Counted from the stretch's first letter, positions 31,306 to 42,150 are shown. The stretch: DNA of 64,000 nucleotides from Ischnura elegans (GCF_921293095.1 NC_060254.1:5456001-5520000), one strand, 5' to 3'. Numbers and translations: made by a program. Notes: generated from the sequence alone by a model not told the origin.

Positions 31306-31390
31306 GCTCTATTTATGGACTCCACTCTCGAGACTCGAACTCACGACTTCTGTCTCCAGCGGGCACTCGCCCTTAGCTATTATGGTTCGA
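31306..31390 (-). repeat. tRNA-derived SINE head
   Basis: On the minus strand AATAGCTAAGGGCGAGTG (A box, about 31366-31383) is followed 35 nt on by GAGTTCGAGTCTC (B box, about 31325-31337). This is canonical spacing for a tRNA-type internal promoter. Downstream on that strand comes the hairpin at 31231-31305, which might be part of the SINE body. Confidence 0.55.
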
Positions 31391-32642
31391 AAAAAAATGT
31401 TTCCTGATGAATCGAGAGGCGCCACTTTCTCCTTTGCACACAATTCGACTTCATCTATTGATGTATTTTACTCTGAGGCCGCAGAATTGAAGGTCGCATT
31501 AACTTGCAGGTACTATCTTCTAGAATATTGTCACCCCCATGTAAGTTTATCTATATACTTTAAAAAATAATCAACGAAAACAGTATAAATTATATAGTTA
31601 TAAGTTCTCTACTACCGGGTGATGATTCAAAAACTGTGACAACATGTTAAAATAAATAAAAAATATCACATTAGTACATGATAACGTTTTTATCCTATAG
31701 AAAGATTCCAATTGTGTCAAAGCGTACCTAATCTATGAGATTTTCCAAGAAAGCTGATGAGCGCCGTTCCTATAAAATTCTTGTCATTTTTGCATTGCCA
31801 TTTCCAGAAAACTGCGAAATGACATGGCAATTGACATCCCGTTCAATGATTGCCAATAGCATTTCAGTATTGCTGCAAATTTTCAGGTACCTCAGTAAAT
31901 CAGTTGGGTGATCGACTCACCCGGGAGTGACTCGAATAATTAAGAATGATTCTTTCGAAAGAACGAATCTGTCCATCTTTGCCTGCAGTGGTGTAGTTGT
32001 ATCGCCATTTGGGGGGAGCGGGCCCCCCTTCTCAGAGAGAACTACCATGTGCAACGGTAAAGAATGATTTGGCCCCTATTCAGAGGGTAACCTAGGTAAC
32101 GGCGCTGGACCACGCATATTGACAGACTGATATTTGCTTCGGAGGAGTTCTCGGTAGGTATATAGGGGAAACGAGGGAAGAATGGAACAGTTCAAATTTC
32201 CTTCTATTAATTTAAGTTTTTTTAGCTCTTGATTTTCTCACATGCATGAGAAGCAGTAGCTGAATTTCCTCTGACAACGGCTCCAGGATCACTTCTCTGA
32301 ATGTGAGTTAAGAAGAGGATATTGGTTTTCACACCTATTTTGGTATGCTTTAACGTTAAATCCCTATTATTTTAATTGTGACTTTCTCTCGCTGGAAGCA
32401 CTGATGAAAATGCATGTCCTTCGGGTTTATAACTGCTAATTTTAATAACATTTAGTTGTTTATGAAAGCCTAATAATACATGTTAAATTCAAAATGGCCC
32501 TTGAGGGAGGTCAGGGACATCAGATGTGTGGGAGGAATGGGACACTGGGACAGTGTCACTCTCCTCCCAAGCACTATTATTTTTTTTAAGTTTTATTTTA
32601 TAAGGCATATTAATTTTTAGTTTTAATTATTATGCCTGATAA
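31391..32642. other. Intergenic DNA, nothing recognised
   Basis: AT-rich. A G-run/C-run stretch at 32010-32030 (GGGGGGAGCGGGCCCCCC) and the phrase GTGGTGTAGTTG before it recall hAT MITE ends (GTGGCGTAG...), but no partner terminus or target duplication was found. Confidence 0.35.
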
Positions 32643-32939
32643 GTGAAGGGGAAAAATCCAGTTTTGGTACCAGAACCAAATTGTACCATTCTAGAAGCTG
32701 TGACGATGGATTGTGGTGAGGGCAAAAGTTTGAGAGAGGTAGCAAGAGTAGAGAATTCATCAAAATCTGCATTATCAAGACATCTAATGAAAGCATTTGC
32801 TTCCAAGGACAGGGGAAGTGTAATTTTTCAAAGTAATCTGACATGTGGAATGGTTCTTTTGTCCTACACAAGGAAATTTGGTTGTAATGAGTATGGTGAT
32901 GGATATAATGTCAAATTAATTCGAAAATATTCTCAATAA
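32643..32939 (+). pseudogene. psq/HTH-type DNA-binding fragment, pogo/Tigger-like
   Basis: A 98-codon frame. Residues 17-48 read ILEAVTMDCGEGKSLREVAR then VENSSKSALSRHL. This fits a psq-type helix-turn-helix (A...V..G..SLR.AA..F.VPKSTLSRHL) found in pogo/Tigger transposases and Pipsqueak proteins. The rest of the frame is not recognisable, and no DDE domain follows. It is probably the DNA-binding end of a dead transposase, captured or truncated. Confidence 0.5.
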
Positions 32940-33224
32940 AGAGGTGTATATAATAATAAAGAGGTAAATATTGTCAATAAAGAGGTCCTATAGAGGTGTA
33001 TTGACATTCGGGGAATACCCGTCAAATTTAGTGCTCAGTAGCTGCCAGGGATCACCTTTCTGTCTGTACGCCACGCATACCCTGCTGAGAAATAACTAAA
33101 TGAGGTGTATTGAATGCGATGGAGAATAGCCATTTCGTTGTCTTAGATTTTTTCTGTGATCGCTGCCATTGACGCATGACATCTCACGCACGGTTGATTC
33201 ATTGCTAATTTTCTTCATAACCGA

Positions 33225-33790
33225 TGTCCGTAAGTAAGGGTCGGGAGTTGTTTTCTACGTTTCGCCCTCTTACCTCGGTGCCTTCTCATCTTGCTTGTGC
33301 CTCCCACCAACCTCCGACGATCACCAAAAAAACTCCCAACCTCATCCCCCCCCCTTCGAGACCAACCCTCCCACTACACACCCTCCCCTCTCTACCCATT
33401 CCACCTCTCTCTCTCTCTCTCTCTCTCCCTCTCTCTGTGGTTGTGTGTTGCTGGGATGAGAGAGGATAGAGGAGAGGAGGAGGGGGGAGGCCTGTGTCCC
33501 CGGGACGGCGGGTGCGACGTTGCCACGTCTCCACTTCACTTCCCCTATGGTCGAGGAGGAGTAAGGGCCAACTCATCCCCCCCTCCTCCTCTCTCTCTTC
33601 AAGAAAAAAATAAACTCAAGAAAGGAGAGGCTTTGCCCTTCCGACTGCCTTCGAGGAAAACTCCCCTCTTTCCAGAAACACATTTATTTCAGCCTTCCCT
33701 CCCCTCCCCCCCCTCACCCCCCCCCCCCCTCCTCCCTATCGCTCCCATTCTTCCGAGTGGTGATGGCGCTCAGTTTCGGAGGAGAGGCAA
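33225..33790. other. Pyrimidine-rich GC tract with (CT)n
   Basis: Plus-strand C/T runs from 33340, a (CT)n microsatellite at about 33405-33435, a purine-rich stretch at 33455-33495, then further C-runs at 33700-33735. Frames crossing it (33291-33818 +, 33286-33576 -) are Pro- or Arg/Gly-rich artefacts of composition. It is similar in style to 4540-5060 and 47990-48180. Confidence 0.4.
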
Positions 33791-34647
33791 TGCCGAAATG
33801 ATCACGTGCTCAATGTGAAACAAACGACGATCACAAAAAAAACAAATGTTCGAAAATTCCAATTCCTCAAAAAGACATTAATTTAATGGAACCAGTCGCC
33901 TGGACAGTTGTTTACACACTTACCTCACGCGCAGGCGGAATTCAACAAGAAAATAAAATGGTTATGCATGCCAGGACATTGATGAGAAAAATATATGCAA
34001 TTTTAACGGAGATATTAACGTCTCTTTCTATGTTTTACCACGTTTTTCCTATCCTACAATTTCGTTTACAATACGACTCACGTGCTGCCTTTTCATTTAA
34101 ACCTGCAATGCCACCTGAACATTTTCAATTCGATCTGATATGCATCGTTAACGAACAAAATTTTCGAAATTCTTGCGAACCTTAAATATGACAAATATTT
34201 CTGCTCCTTCGTTTATAGCAGAGCAGTCGTCACTTTCCCATCGGTTTAAGACCATGAAATAACCCCTCCAAAAATATGCAGTCACGGCATTACACACAGA
34301 AATTGTTCGCAATATTTTTGCTGCCTATAAATAAAATCCACATGCAAAAATCTCATAGTTGCTATGTGCTACATTCACATCGATTTTACAGAATTGATAG
34401 GATCCGTTAAATTTTTATGCCATGAATTAAAGTAAATTATTTTATAATGGATTCTTTCTCCATATTGTCTCACATGAACAACAAACGTTATGTGGCCTCC
34501 TATTTATGTTATCCCGTCACCTTACCATGGTTTTCAGAGGACTTCTCTTCTACGTTACTCATCGTCCATACCCACTCCCATACTGAGACATGCTCCAAAT
34601 TTCGTAATCAATTGCTTTATTACTTCAACGCTTAAGTTTCCCGCAGT
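33791..34647. other. AT-rich DNA, nothing recognised
   Basis: A 99-codon plus frame (33886-34185) has no motif I know. No repeats are seen. Confidence 0.35.
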
Positions 34648-34648
34648 A

Positions 34649-35077
34649 AAATAATTTTAAAGTATAAAAATAGCATTTTCATAAAAAACATGTTTTATTA
34701 AAAAGAAGAGAATAACGGGCCTACGGCATATTAAGTTATTGAAAATTTCAAAGGTGATTGATGAGAAAATTAAAATAAGTTTTAGAGGAACATTTCATAT
34801 ATCAAAAACGAAAAACGTGGTGCGCATGTAAGATTTTTAATGCTTGCAGTCAATGTATAGCAAACTTGTCTCTTGGTGAAAGCGAATATAATGTTACATA
34901 CGAACCACGATTTTAGTTTTTGATATCTGAAATGCTCTTCTAAAACTTATTCTAACTTTGTCATCAATCACATTTGAAATTTCCAATAGCTTCAGATGCC
35001 GTAGGCCCGTTATTTTCTTCTTTTTAATAAAACATATTTTTTATAAAAATGCTATTCTTATACTTGAAAATTATTTA
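34649..35077. mobile_element. Foldback element, about 430 bp, arms about 170 bp
   Basis: The left half (34649-34830) and right half (34890-35077) are reverse complements over nearly their whole length, with perhaps 10-15 percent mismatch. Words pairing across include AATAACGGGCCTACGGCAT with ATGCCGTAGGCCCGTTATT, GTGATTGATGA with TCATCAATCAC, and ACATTTCATATATCAAAAAC with GTTTTTGATATCTGAAATG. The central loop is about 60 nt. No coding capacity and no clear target duplication were found. Confidence 0.85.
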
Positions 35078-35475
35078 AGACTTTTTAGTTTTATTAGAGA
35101 TGAGTTTTGCAATCGTCGAAATTTTAATTGCAACCACCACTTGGTTGTCTCAAATATTCTTTCTTTCACGCCGGTCTTTTAACTCTCAGCAATAATATTT
35201 ATTATAATTTCAAGTTAAGAGAAATCTATATAAAAACAAAATGCCAAAGCTTTCTTGGTTGGCAAGACAAGATAATCTTTAAATAATACAAGCACTTTGT
35301 ATCAATAAGATAAGTATTATTATCATAACGATTATATTTACTTACATTCACTTCACATTTTGAATTAGGCGAAAGAATATTTGGTTCCATTAACTTCAAA
35401 AATAGATGGATCTCCACTCACTTCCCTTCACAATTTATCTGTTTATAAAATTGAAAGTAGAATTTATCATTTCTA
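35078..35475. other. AT-rich DNA, nothing recognised
   Basis: No frame or repeat of note. The last 80 bp may be a partial third unit of the tandem repeat that follows. Confidence 0.35.
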
Positions 35476-36100
35476 TTATTTAAAACCGACAAGAGACATC
35501 AATAACTAATGCAACAGTTTTATCAAGAGCCAGAGTTTCTCGAGTCCAGAGTTTCTCAATGAATATTCCGTGAAAACTCATAATGCACATCATCTATTAA
35601 GTTAAAATGAACTAAAACATATTGGCTCAAATGCGCCAATCTAATAAAATATTTTAATCGAACTGTTCATCTTGCCAACCTACCATACCTAACAACTTGC
35701 CAAACTGTTCATCTTGCCCCTTATGTCCTGGCAGTGATGCCTCAACACACTGAATTGTTATGCAGTTCCTCACTTCATCTTTACTTTCTTTCAATTCACT
35801 TTCTTTTTTCACTTCAATTATTTTAGCTATTTCTTTATTCACTCTAAAATTAACAGCATTTCTTTCTCATTTCCACCATTTTTAATCGAAAAGAGTTCTC
35901 AAGAACTAATGCAACAGTTTTATCAAGAGACGTCAAGAGTTTCAATTGACTGTGTATCTTGCCATCTTGTCTTGATGTCCTGAAATAGATGTCTTAATGT
36001 AGTCCTCTGCATTAATATATAGTTCCTCACTTTCTCTTTTCCTTATAATATTTTCATCCCAAAATTTAATTTGCTAAACTTCTTCCTTCAATTTAAAATA
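35476..36100. repeat. Tandem duplication, unit 400 bp
   Basis: The words AACTAATGCAACAGTTTTAT and CAAGAG occur at 35504-35529 and again at 35904-35929, exactly 400 bp apart. The preceding context is similar (AACCGACAAGAGAC / AATCGAAAAGAG). Later words also recur at a shorter offset: CATCTTGCC, TGTCCTG, and AGTTCCTCACTTC at 35763 against AGTTCCTCACTTT at about 36021. The second unit is shorter and more diverged. No coding frame. Confidence 0.65.
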
Positions 36101-37059
36101 GTTTTGTGGCATAATTTGTCTATTCAATTGCCGGAAATGGAACATAGAGACGGCAAAAGTTATGTGCGAAGTTGAAAATTCAACTTATCAAAATGAAATG
36201 TCCAGGGAAAGTCGCGAAAGGAATGGTAAATGGCGGTCCTATTTTAAAGATAAACAGCAAAAATTAAATACACAGATACTTTATGCTTTACAAACAGTTA
36301 TTTCATCGCGCCTATTATGATAACAGCGCCTCCAATGGATTGTGGTGGCCACAGTTGGAACCACATTTTAATTTTTTATTTCTGAATATCCCTCGAGTTA
36401 ATGTTCCGATCGTGGTGAAAGTATAAGAAAATAATTGCATTGTCATCCAGTTATGAGCTATCCTGAAAGTTTCAGCGCTCTAGGTAATTAGGAAGTGGTC
36501 GACATTTGAGTTGCAAGATTTTTCCCGGAAGGAAAAACAAGAAAGCGAGTATAACAAACCGTGGTAAAAAAGATATGCCTCTTTTTGAGTGAAGTCCTCT
36601 TTGCTTGGGTCATTCCATTCCAACATCGTATTTCCATCTCACTTGGTCCATTGCTCGTCACTTTACTCGCGTGCGAACCAATTGATTCCCCAGCTTGCAT
36701 TCGCGTCCGTCCACACACTGCACCTTGGTCAACAAATCCTCGGATTGTATTGTCGCTGGTTACTATGTCAACACCGCTGTATCAAGCCGAAGATTAACGA
36801 CGCATTCCGCTACAATCATTCCGCTCGACTCGTCCAGAGTCGTAAACACGACACCAATCACCGCTCGGCATCCGAATTGGACGACTCGCCAATCGCAAAC
36901 CGGTCTTGCAGACATTACACTCTCCTTACGACATTGCCTCGCGGAAACGGAAGTCGCACGGCCTCAAAAGAAAGGTGGCAGGTCAAGGTCGCCTGCTCAC
37001 TCGTTATTATCATTATGAGACGTGAAATTGTGACTCCGCAATAGCTGTCTCTTCCACAT
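36101..37059. other. Intergenic DNA with an unassigned frame at 36589-37044
   Basis: The 151-codon plus frame and an overlapping 107-codon frame (36695-37018) lie in a CpG-containing patch and are Ser/Thr/His rich. I recognise no domain. No splice or start context supports either one. Confidence 0.25.
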
Positions 37060-37110
37060 TATATCCAGTAGGTAGCCACTGTAGGAGCATTTGGCAGGGG
37101 GTGACTACTC
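37060..37110 (-). mobile_element. CR1-like LINE 3' end remnant (subfamily A)
   Basis: GGTAGCCACTGTAGGAGCAT then TTGGCAGGGGGTGAC matches the reverse complement of the subfamily A terminus (GCGAGCCACC...GTTTGGCAGGGGGTGA). Only about 50 bp is recognisable. Confidence 0.5.
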
Positions 37111-37415
37111 TCTAAAATTAAATAAACAACGTGCACACTCAATGACAATCGAAAAAAAGAAAGGAAAATATGATATTAAGACAATAGAAGCACATGATTG
37201 CGGGTGCTGCGTTCATTTGTTTTTTTACTGTTGGGTTTTCGGTTATTAAGTGAAAATAAGAAAAAGTACGACATTTTTTTCATTGAGAATGTATATCAAC
37301 TTTTATTAATAGCATAAAATTAAATGACCACAGTTAGACGTAACCTGTTCGGAAAACCTAACGAAAGAAACTTAGGACTGTAATAAAAAAAACTTGAATA
37401 ATTAGTACTTATTAC

Positions 37416-37844
37416 TAGGGATGGACGGATCCAGGATTTTTTTTCGGATTCGGATCGCATCCTTGATTTTCGGAGCCGGATCTTTCGGATCGGATATTTT
37501 CGGATCCAAATGCATTTTCAAATTCCTGACGCTGAGATTCCCCCGATGATTGTTCAATCTCTTGGGAAGAGTCACAATATGTGCGAGTCGTACTTCACCT
37601 TTTTTATTTTCCACCTCTGAAATTCTCCTACGTAACCTCTGCGAGAGCTTTCAAACAAAACGGTTCATGAGTAGGACACGAATCGCATGGGACGGCGCAT
37701 TCGAGTATAGAATCGGGACTATTTCCACCCTTATTGAGCGTTGCATTCACTGAAGCGTCTTCCGCGACTTTGGATCCGATGTATCCGATGAAGGGCAATA
37801 TCCGCGGATATTTGGATCCGAGGTATCCGATCTGACCCTCCCTA
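37416..37844. mobile_element. hAT-like MITE, 429 bp, target duplication CTTATTAC
   Basis: It starts TAGGGATGGACGGATCC, and the right end is complementary in outline (GATCTGACCCTCCCTA). Perfect 8 bp copies CTTATTAC flank it at 37408-37415 and 37845-37852. Both subtermini are packed with GGATC/GATCC/CGGAT words (about 37425-37510 and 37770-37830), typical of transposase-binding subterminal repeats. The middle has no transposase. Confidence 0.85.
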
Positions 37845-37852
37845 CTTATTAC

Positions 37853-38268
37853 GGAACAGCACAGTACATTAACACTGAGCAAATATCACATAGAATTTGT
37901 GAGTTATTCTGACATTCGGGTAATCTGAACTTCAGGGACTCGGTGCTTCAGGGTGAGCATTGGTCGCTGAGAAAGACACTTGAGATGCCGCGCCCCGCTG
38001 ACAATGAGAGCGAGTTGATGCTAGCCGCCAATGCCGCGAATCAGGACCAGCTTGTTTCCATGAACATCATTAACAGTCATTCTAATGATTCTAGATTTCT
38101 TGAGTGTTCATGCCTTATGAGAGTGACTGACGTTCAAATGACAGATGATTTCTATGGAAGTGGCTCGTCTCTTTGCCATCATTAGATACGCAAAGATTTT
38201 CAGTCCCAGCCTGCAATATCCCAAAGTTACATAAAAGGTTTTTTTTTTATTTGAAAGTTTAAGACGCA
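37853..38268. other. Intergenic DNA, nothing recognised
   Basis: An 80-codon plus frame (37943-38185) has no motif. No repeats are seen apart from a T-run at 38240-38250 next to the MITE fragment. Confidence 0.35.
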
Positions 38269-38749
38269 TTTCTGGTTCCCGCTGCCCATGCCGCCCTGTG
38301 AGGTGGCCTTTGGGCGAGATTTGAGCGTTGATACGACGCAGGCTGCTAGCAGGTAGCAGAGTACCGTGCTCGCAGGTAGCGCTTGGCTTAAATATGGATT
38401 GTTACTACCTTATCAAACGAAGGATACTTTCCGACCTAAGACAATTTTAATGTGTGATTATTAAGAGATGTTTCCCTGAGCTCTGTGACTCATGCATGCA
38501 TTGGTAATCTCAGACGATGTAAAACTCCTGACTACTCGTATAGAATCTAGGTCCCTGTGAGGTCACATGGAGTGGAATCGCATGGGCACCAATCTGGCCT
38601 TTTTTCAATTAAGGATAAAATTGACCATTAATATTCGTCTAAATTGGGATTTCTAAAACCAAATAATTTGTATATTATGAATACACTAATGGTGGGAAAC
38701 TAATCACAATAAATGCTTGTCGTTTTCTTTGATGAAGGAAACTGCCCTA
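38269..38749 (+). mobile_element. TAGGGTGG-ended MITE, copy C (5' part missing)
   Basis: It begins in the family interior at TTCTGGTTCCCGCTG and continues through CTGCTAGCAGGTAGCAGAG, GGTCCCTGTGAGGTCACATG and TGGGCACCAATCTGGCC to the right end GATGAAGGAAACTGCCCTA. The first 170 bp or so of the family is missing. The base in the terminal repeat (ACTG for ACTA) shows decay. Confidence 0.8.
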
Positions 38750-39330
38750 TTCAGTCTCCTTGGATTTCTAGTGCATCGAATTGCATCCAGACTTGTGTGT
38801 TTAGTCACGCACGCATGAATTATGAGTACTTGCCGTCCACAATGTCACCGAGAAGAGGCATTGCGGTTTCTCATATGAGTTCTGGAGTCCATTTCCGCAA
38901 TATTTCGCCCACTCGCAACAAGTTAGCAAAGGGGGGGGGGTCTCTCTTCCAATGCTCGCATAAGACGAGTCGTTAAAGGAGCGGGGTTCGCCTTGGAGTG
39001 TGCTCGGCGAGAAGGGTCGGGAATTTTTAAATGGTCTCTCTCTTCTGTGCGGGGAGGGGGTGGTCGGGGGAGTGGCAACAATTCATGAGCTGTGTACTCG
39101 GGTGGAATGGGGGAGAGAGGGGAGGGAAGATGAGTCGTTCGCGATCATTCGGCTCAAAAGAGCGAGTCCCAAGAGTGCCGACAACACGCTTCCTGATGGC
39201 AGTGGTAGAGAAACCAAATAAGTTGCGAATGAAAAATATGCATTTTCGTATCCTCCTCTTCTTTGTGAGAAAAATGCATTTGTTACTTTTTGTGTGTCGT
39301 TCGTCTAAGTAATAATAATTAATAATAATA
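38750..39330. other. Intergenic DNA, G-rich patch
   Basis: A 9-G run at about 38930 and a G-rich stretch at 39045-39125. Frames 39000-39221 and 39031-39312 (+) are not recognisable. Confidence 0.35.
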
Positions 39331-39695
39331 AACTTGACAGACATTGGCGTACCTATTTCGCATAATATCACTACAGCCTACACCAACAAAATGGAAAAAT
39401 ATGATGAACTTAAAAATGAAATTAAGAGATTGTGTAAATCAGATAAAGTACACATGATACCAATCATTATCTCTGCCACAGCAGTAGTGCCTCATTCAAT
39501 CCATCAAGGTCTTCAAACTATTGGACTGCCGAAAAACTTGTTTATTACAATACAAAAAGCAGCAATTTTAAATACTTGCCGGATTGTCAGAAAATGTTTC
39601 AACACAGAGTAAAAAGACGAAAGTACTTGGTGATACCCGTACCTCGCCTAAAACCAGCAAAAATGCTGTGAAAATGTATTAAATAATATTAACAA
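39331..39695 (+). mobile_element. LINE ORF2 extreme C-terminus and tail
   Basis: The frame 39334-39612 reads DIGVPISHNITTAYTNKMEK, then YDELKNEIKRLCKSDKV, then IPIIISATAVVPHSIHQGLQ, and IQKAAILNTCRIVRKCF. This order (D.A.P.D.N......K..KY..L..EI......V..IPI..S..G.V......L..L, then QKA.ILNT..IVRK.L) closes the ORF2 of a common insect non-LTR family. The end AATAATATTAACAACAACAA follows after a short 3' UTR. It is 5'-truncated. Confidence 0.65.
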
Positions 39696-40912
39696 CAACA
39701 ACCTAGAAATGCAGTTTTTACATCCTTTCTTACATTTTTTGCCTGCCAATAACGATCAGTTCACCGCTTGTGTCGCATCCAAAGTCAAAGTTTCCAACAT
39801 CGCTCAAAGTGTCACAGCTTCACCACCAGCTTCAGATCGAATCAGGATCGACCACCACGACATCAATCGATTCGTACACTATTCGCAGTCGTTCGATTAG
39901 AGCAATAATGAAGTGCAGCCACCATAAATCAACTCGTACATTTAAGCCATGTTTTAGAATCAGCATCGACTCCAAAGTGAAAGTTATCATAACAATCTTG
40001 ATGTTTCCAAAGCATAGAGAATGGGCGAGATACAACGGACAAAGGGGTTCATCACATTTTAATGCAAGATGAAATATTCTTCTCTACTCATTCACCCGTT
40101 GACTCAAACCGAAGGTTAGTTCGGATTCTTCTCAATGCTCTATTATTTGGTGGCGTGCTAGTCGTTAATGCAGATGGTTTGATAATACACCTTGAATCGC
40201 GCTCTATCAATGTGTTTGCCCGCCTGCAAAATGCAATATGACTACGTCATCGCCAACGCAAATCCTTTTCGAGAAATCCAGCCGCAGGCTCATCCAAATG
40301 GAGTCGAGGACTCGCTACTAGCCTTGCTCTTTCCACTGAGAATTACTACTCGAATGGAGAATTTGCAGCACGGAGAGGGGTAAGGGGGTTTGAAAATATA
40401 CTTGAGGCACATTTTATATTAGTGATTATGGTCAAACACGAAAAATCAAACGATTGCACCGGTAATAATTTTGCATTCCTCTCCCAGATGGGTAATTTTA
40501 AATATTCAAAACTATAATGTTCATAAGACAGAAATGTAACTCTATTTTTGTAATTACACAATTTGTGAATTGCGGGAGATTCCGTAATTTTATCATCGTG
40601 GCTTGTACCGGTAATTAAAACAAAAATAACTCTTTTGTTTAACCATCGACATAATGTGATGTTAATGTAGCACTAGTATGTAATTATTGCTAATTTTTCC
40701 CCTATTTGTTATCTCGTAGCCTACGTTATATACAAGGCCGTCCAACGTCGGGAAAAGGCTGGGACAGCGCACGTAGTTGAGTCTTCGGCCGGTAGAGGCG
40801 CTCTTTTGAGAACATGAATTACATTAGATCTTACGGGAAATAGCAACGAAACTGATGAAATTACGTTATTTTTATCTTAAGGGAGGCTCTAAATTCTTTC
40901 TAATACTTGTAA
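39696..40912. other. Intergenic DNA, nothing recognised
   Basis: Short frames only (39709-40072 +, 40192-40383 +, 40346-40561 -). None carries a domain, and no inverted repeats are seen. Confidence 0.35.
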
Positions 40913-40965
40913 ATCTACATAATACCCAGCAAGCCACCTTTAGGGTATTTGGCAGGGGAAAATAA
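40913..40965 (-). mobile_element. CR1-like LINE 3' end (subfamily A)
   Basis: ATCTACATAATACCCAGCAA then GCCACCTTTAGGGTATTTGG and CAGGGG is the reverse complement of the subfamily A terminus with its hexamer tail. Only about 50 bp is recognisable. Confidence 0.65.
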
Positions 40966-41104
40966 TGAAGAATGAGAAAAAGCGAGGATATTTATTTTAA
41001 GGAGGTCTCGAGAAAATTAGTCCTACGGCGATTGATTTTGGACCCTATTGCAAAACATTTTTCGATGGAAATGATTACTCACTAACCAAAACTTACCAAA
41101 TATA

Positions 41105-41210
41105 CAAGAATTGCCATGAGAAAAAATCTCCTGAACCGGGAATCGAACTGCGGTCATACCGCCATGCGCGTCTTTAGGGCAGGGTTGAGACTCTTAACCG
41201 GTCGTGAAGG
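41105..41210 (-). repeat. tRNA-derived SINE, copy 1 of a convergent pair
   Basis: The minus strand reads GGCGGTATGACCGCAGTTCG, then ATTCCCGGTTCAGGAGATTT, then TTTCTCATGGCAA. The B box is AGTTCGATTCCCGG. The 3' part matches the plus-strand copy at 42035-42150 over about 35 bp. The A-box region is degraded (near 41185-41210). Confidence 0.6.
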
Positions 41211-41540
41211 GGCCATAACTAGGACTTTTGTCAGGGGGTGCAACGATCAGTTTGCCACTATCCCTCCCGTGATCCCCTTCTCTCTTCCACCCCTAAAATA
41301 TAATACCTCTGTAATCCATTTTTTTATTGTGCGTTAGTTGAAATTACTCGCCGTATGTATGCTGTGAAGAACTTTTATTAATATTAGTTTAAAATGATTT
41401 TTAATTATTTTGGCTAACAAATTTAATTATGAAAGTTAAAATAACTTTTCTAATAAATGTTTCAAAATTTTCTGCTCCCCTCTCTGAAATCTTCGCCAGA
41501 GGCACACGCCCCCCTGCAACGCCCTAGCTCCAGTCTTGGG
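41211..41540. mobile_element. Possible hAT-like MITE
   Basis: The left part GGGGCCATAACTAGGACTTT with GTCAGGGGGTGCAAC, and the right part GCCCCCCTGCAACGCCCTAG with CTCCAGTC, are roughly complementary, like the ends of hAT MITEs that begin GGGGCGTAACTAGG. The 8 bp target duplication could not be identified, so boundaries are approximate. Confidence 0.35.
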
Positions 41541-42034
41541 TTGCGGCTTCATTGAAGTCCTTTTTTCCCGCGATAACATCATTGACGAACCACAAGGGTT
41601 TAAAATCTAGCAGTGACGGATATAGATCTGCACCAACTAGGTGGGGGGCCTATCTTCGTGAATTACTACACAACCAGGGGAATTTTCCCCCTAGCCGAAG
41701 GGGGGTTCGGGGATTTTGAAAGTTAGGATTTTCCAGACTCAAAAACGGCTGTTTTAGACTAATTCTTTGATAAAAAAGACACTATATTATGCAGGCGTAG
41801 TAGATCGTTTTATCAGTGCCAAAGCGTTAAAATAGGCTCTAAAGGTTAAAAATTACTTGTATTTTGACTCGTTATAGTTGGTAAATTTACCGGAAAATTT
41901 AGCTATCTGCTTTACGTCAAAGTAGTGACACATGAAAATTTCAATTTTTATCTATAGCGTATGTTACGACTCCTAAGCATCTCCCCTCCCCATAGATCCG
42001 CCACTCTCATCTTGTACCATGAGCCTCGGAACAA
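41541..42034. other. Intergenic DNA, nothing certain
   Basis: 41620-41720 contains GTGACGGATATAGATCTGCA, then GGTGGGGGGCC and AAGGGGGGTTCGGGG. This looks like the end of another GC-ended MITE, but only one end is visible. Confidence 0.3.
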
Positions 42035-42150
42035 TTGCCATGTGAATCAAAGAAAGTCTGCTCAGTGGCCTGGAAATCCAAGATCACAGCCTCGATTCCC
42101 GGTTCAGGGGAATATTTTCTCATGGCAAATTCATGGATATATCACCGCCG
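42035..42150 (+). repeat. tRNA-derived SINE, copy 2 of a convergent pair
   Basis: A-box-like CTGCTCAGTGGCCTG (42058-42072) is followed 35 nt later by a B-box-like CCTCGATTCCCGG (42092-42104). Then comes TTCAGGGGAATATTTTCTCA with TGGCAA. The last 40 bp matches the reverse complement of 41110-41150. Confidence 0.6.

Noticed and set aside
33291..33818. 175-codon frame across a (CT)n and C-run tract
   Set aside because: Low-complexity translation (Leu/Ser and Pro runs) with no start or splice context; a composition artefact.
36589..37044. 151-codon plus frame as a host gene
   Set aside because: No recognisable domain, overlapping open frames, and no splice or start support.
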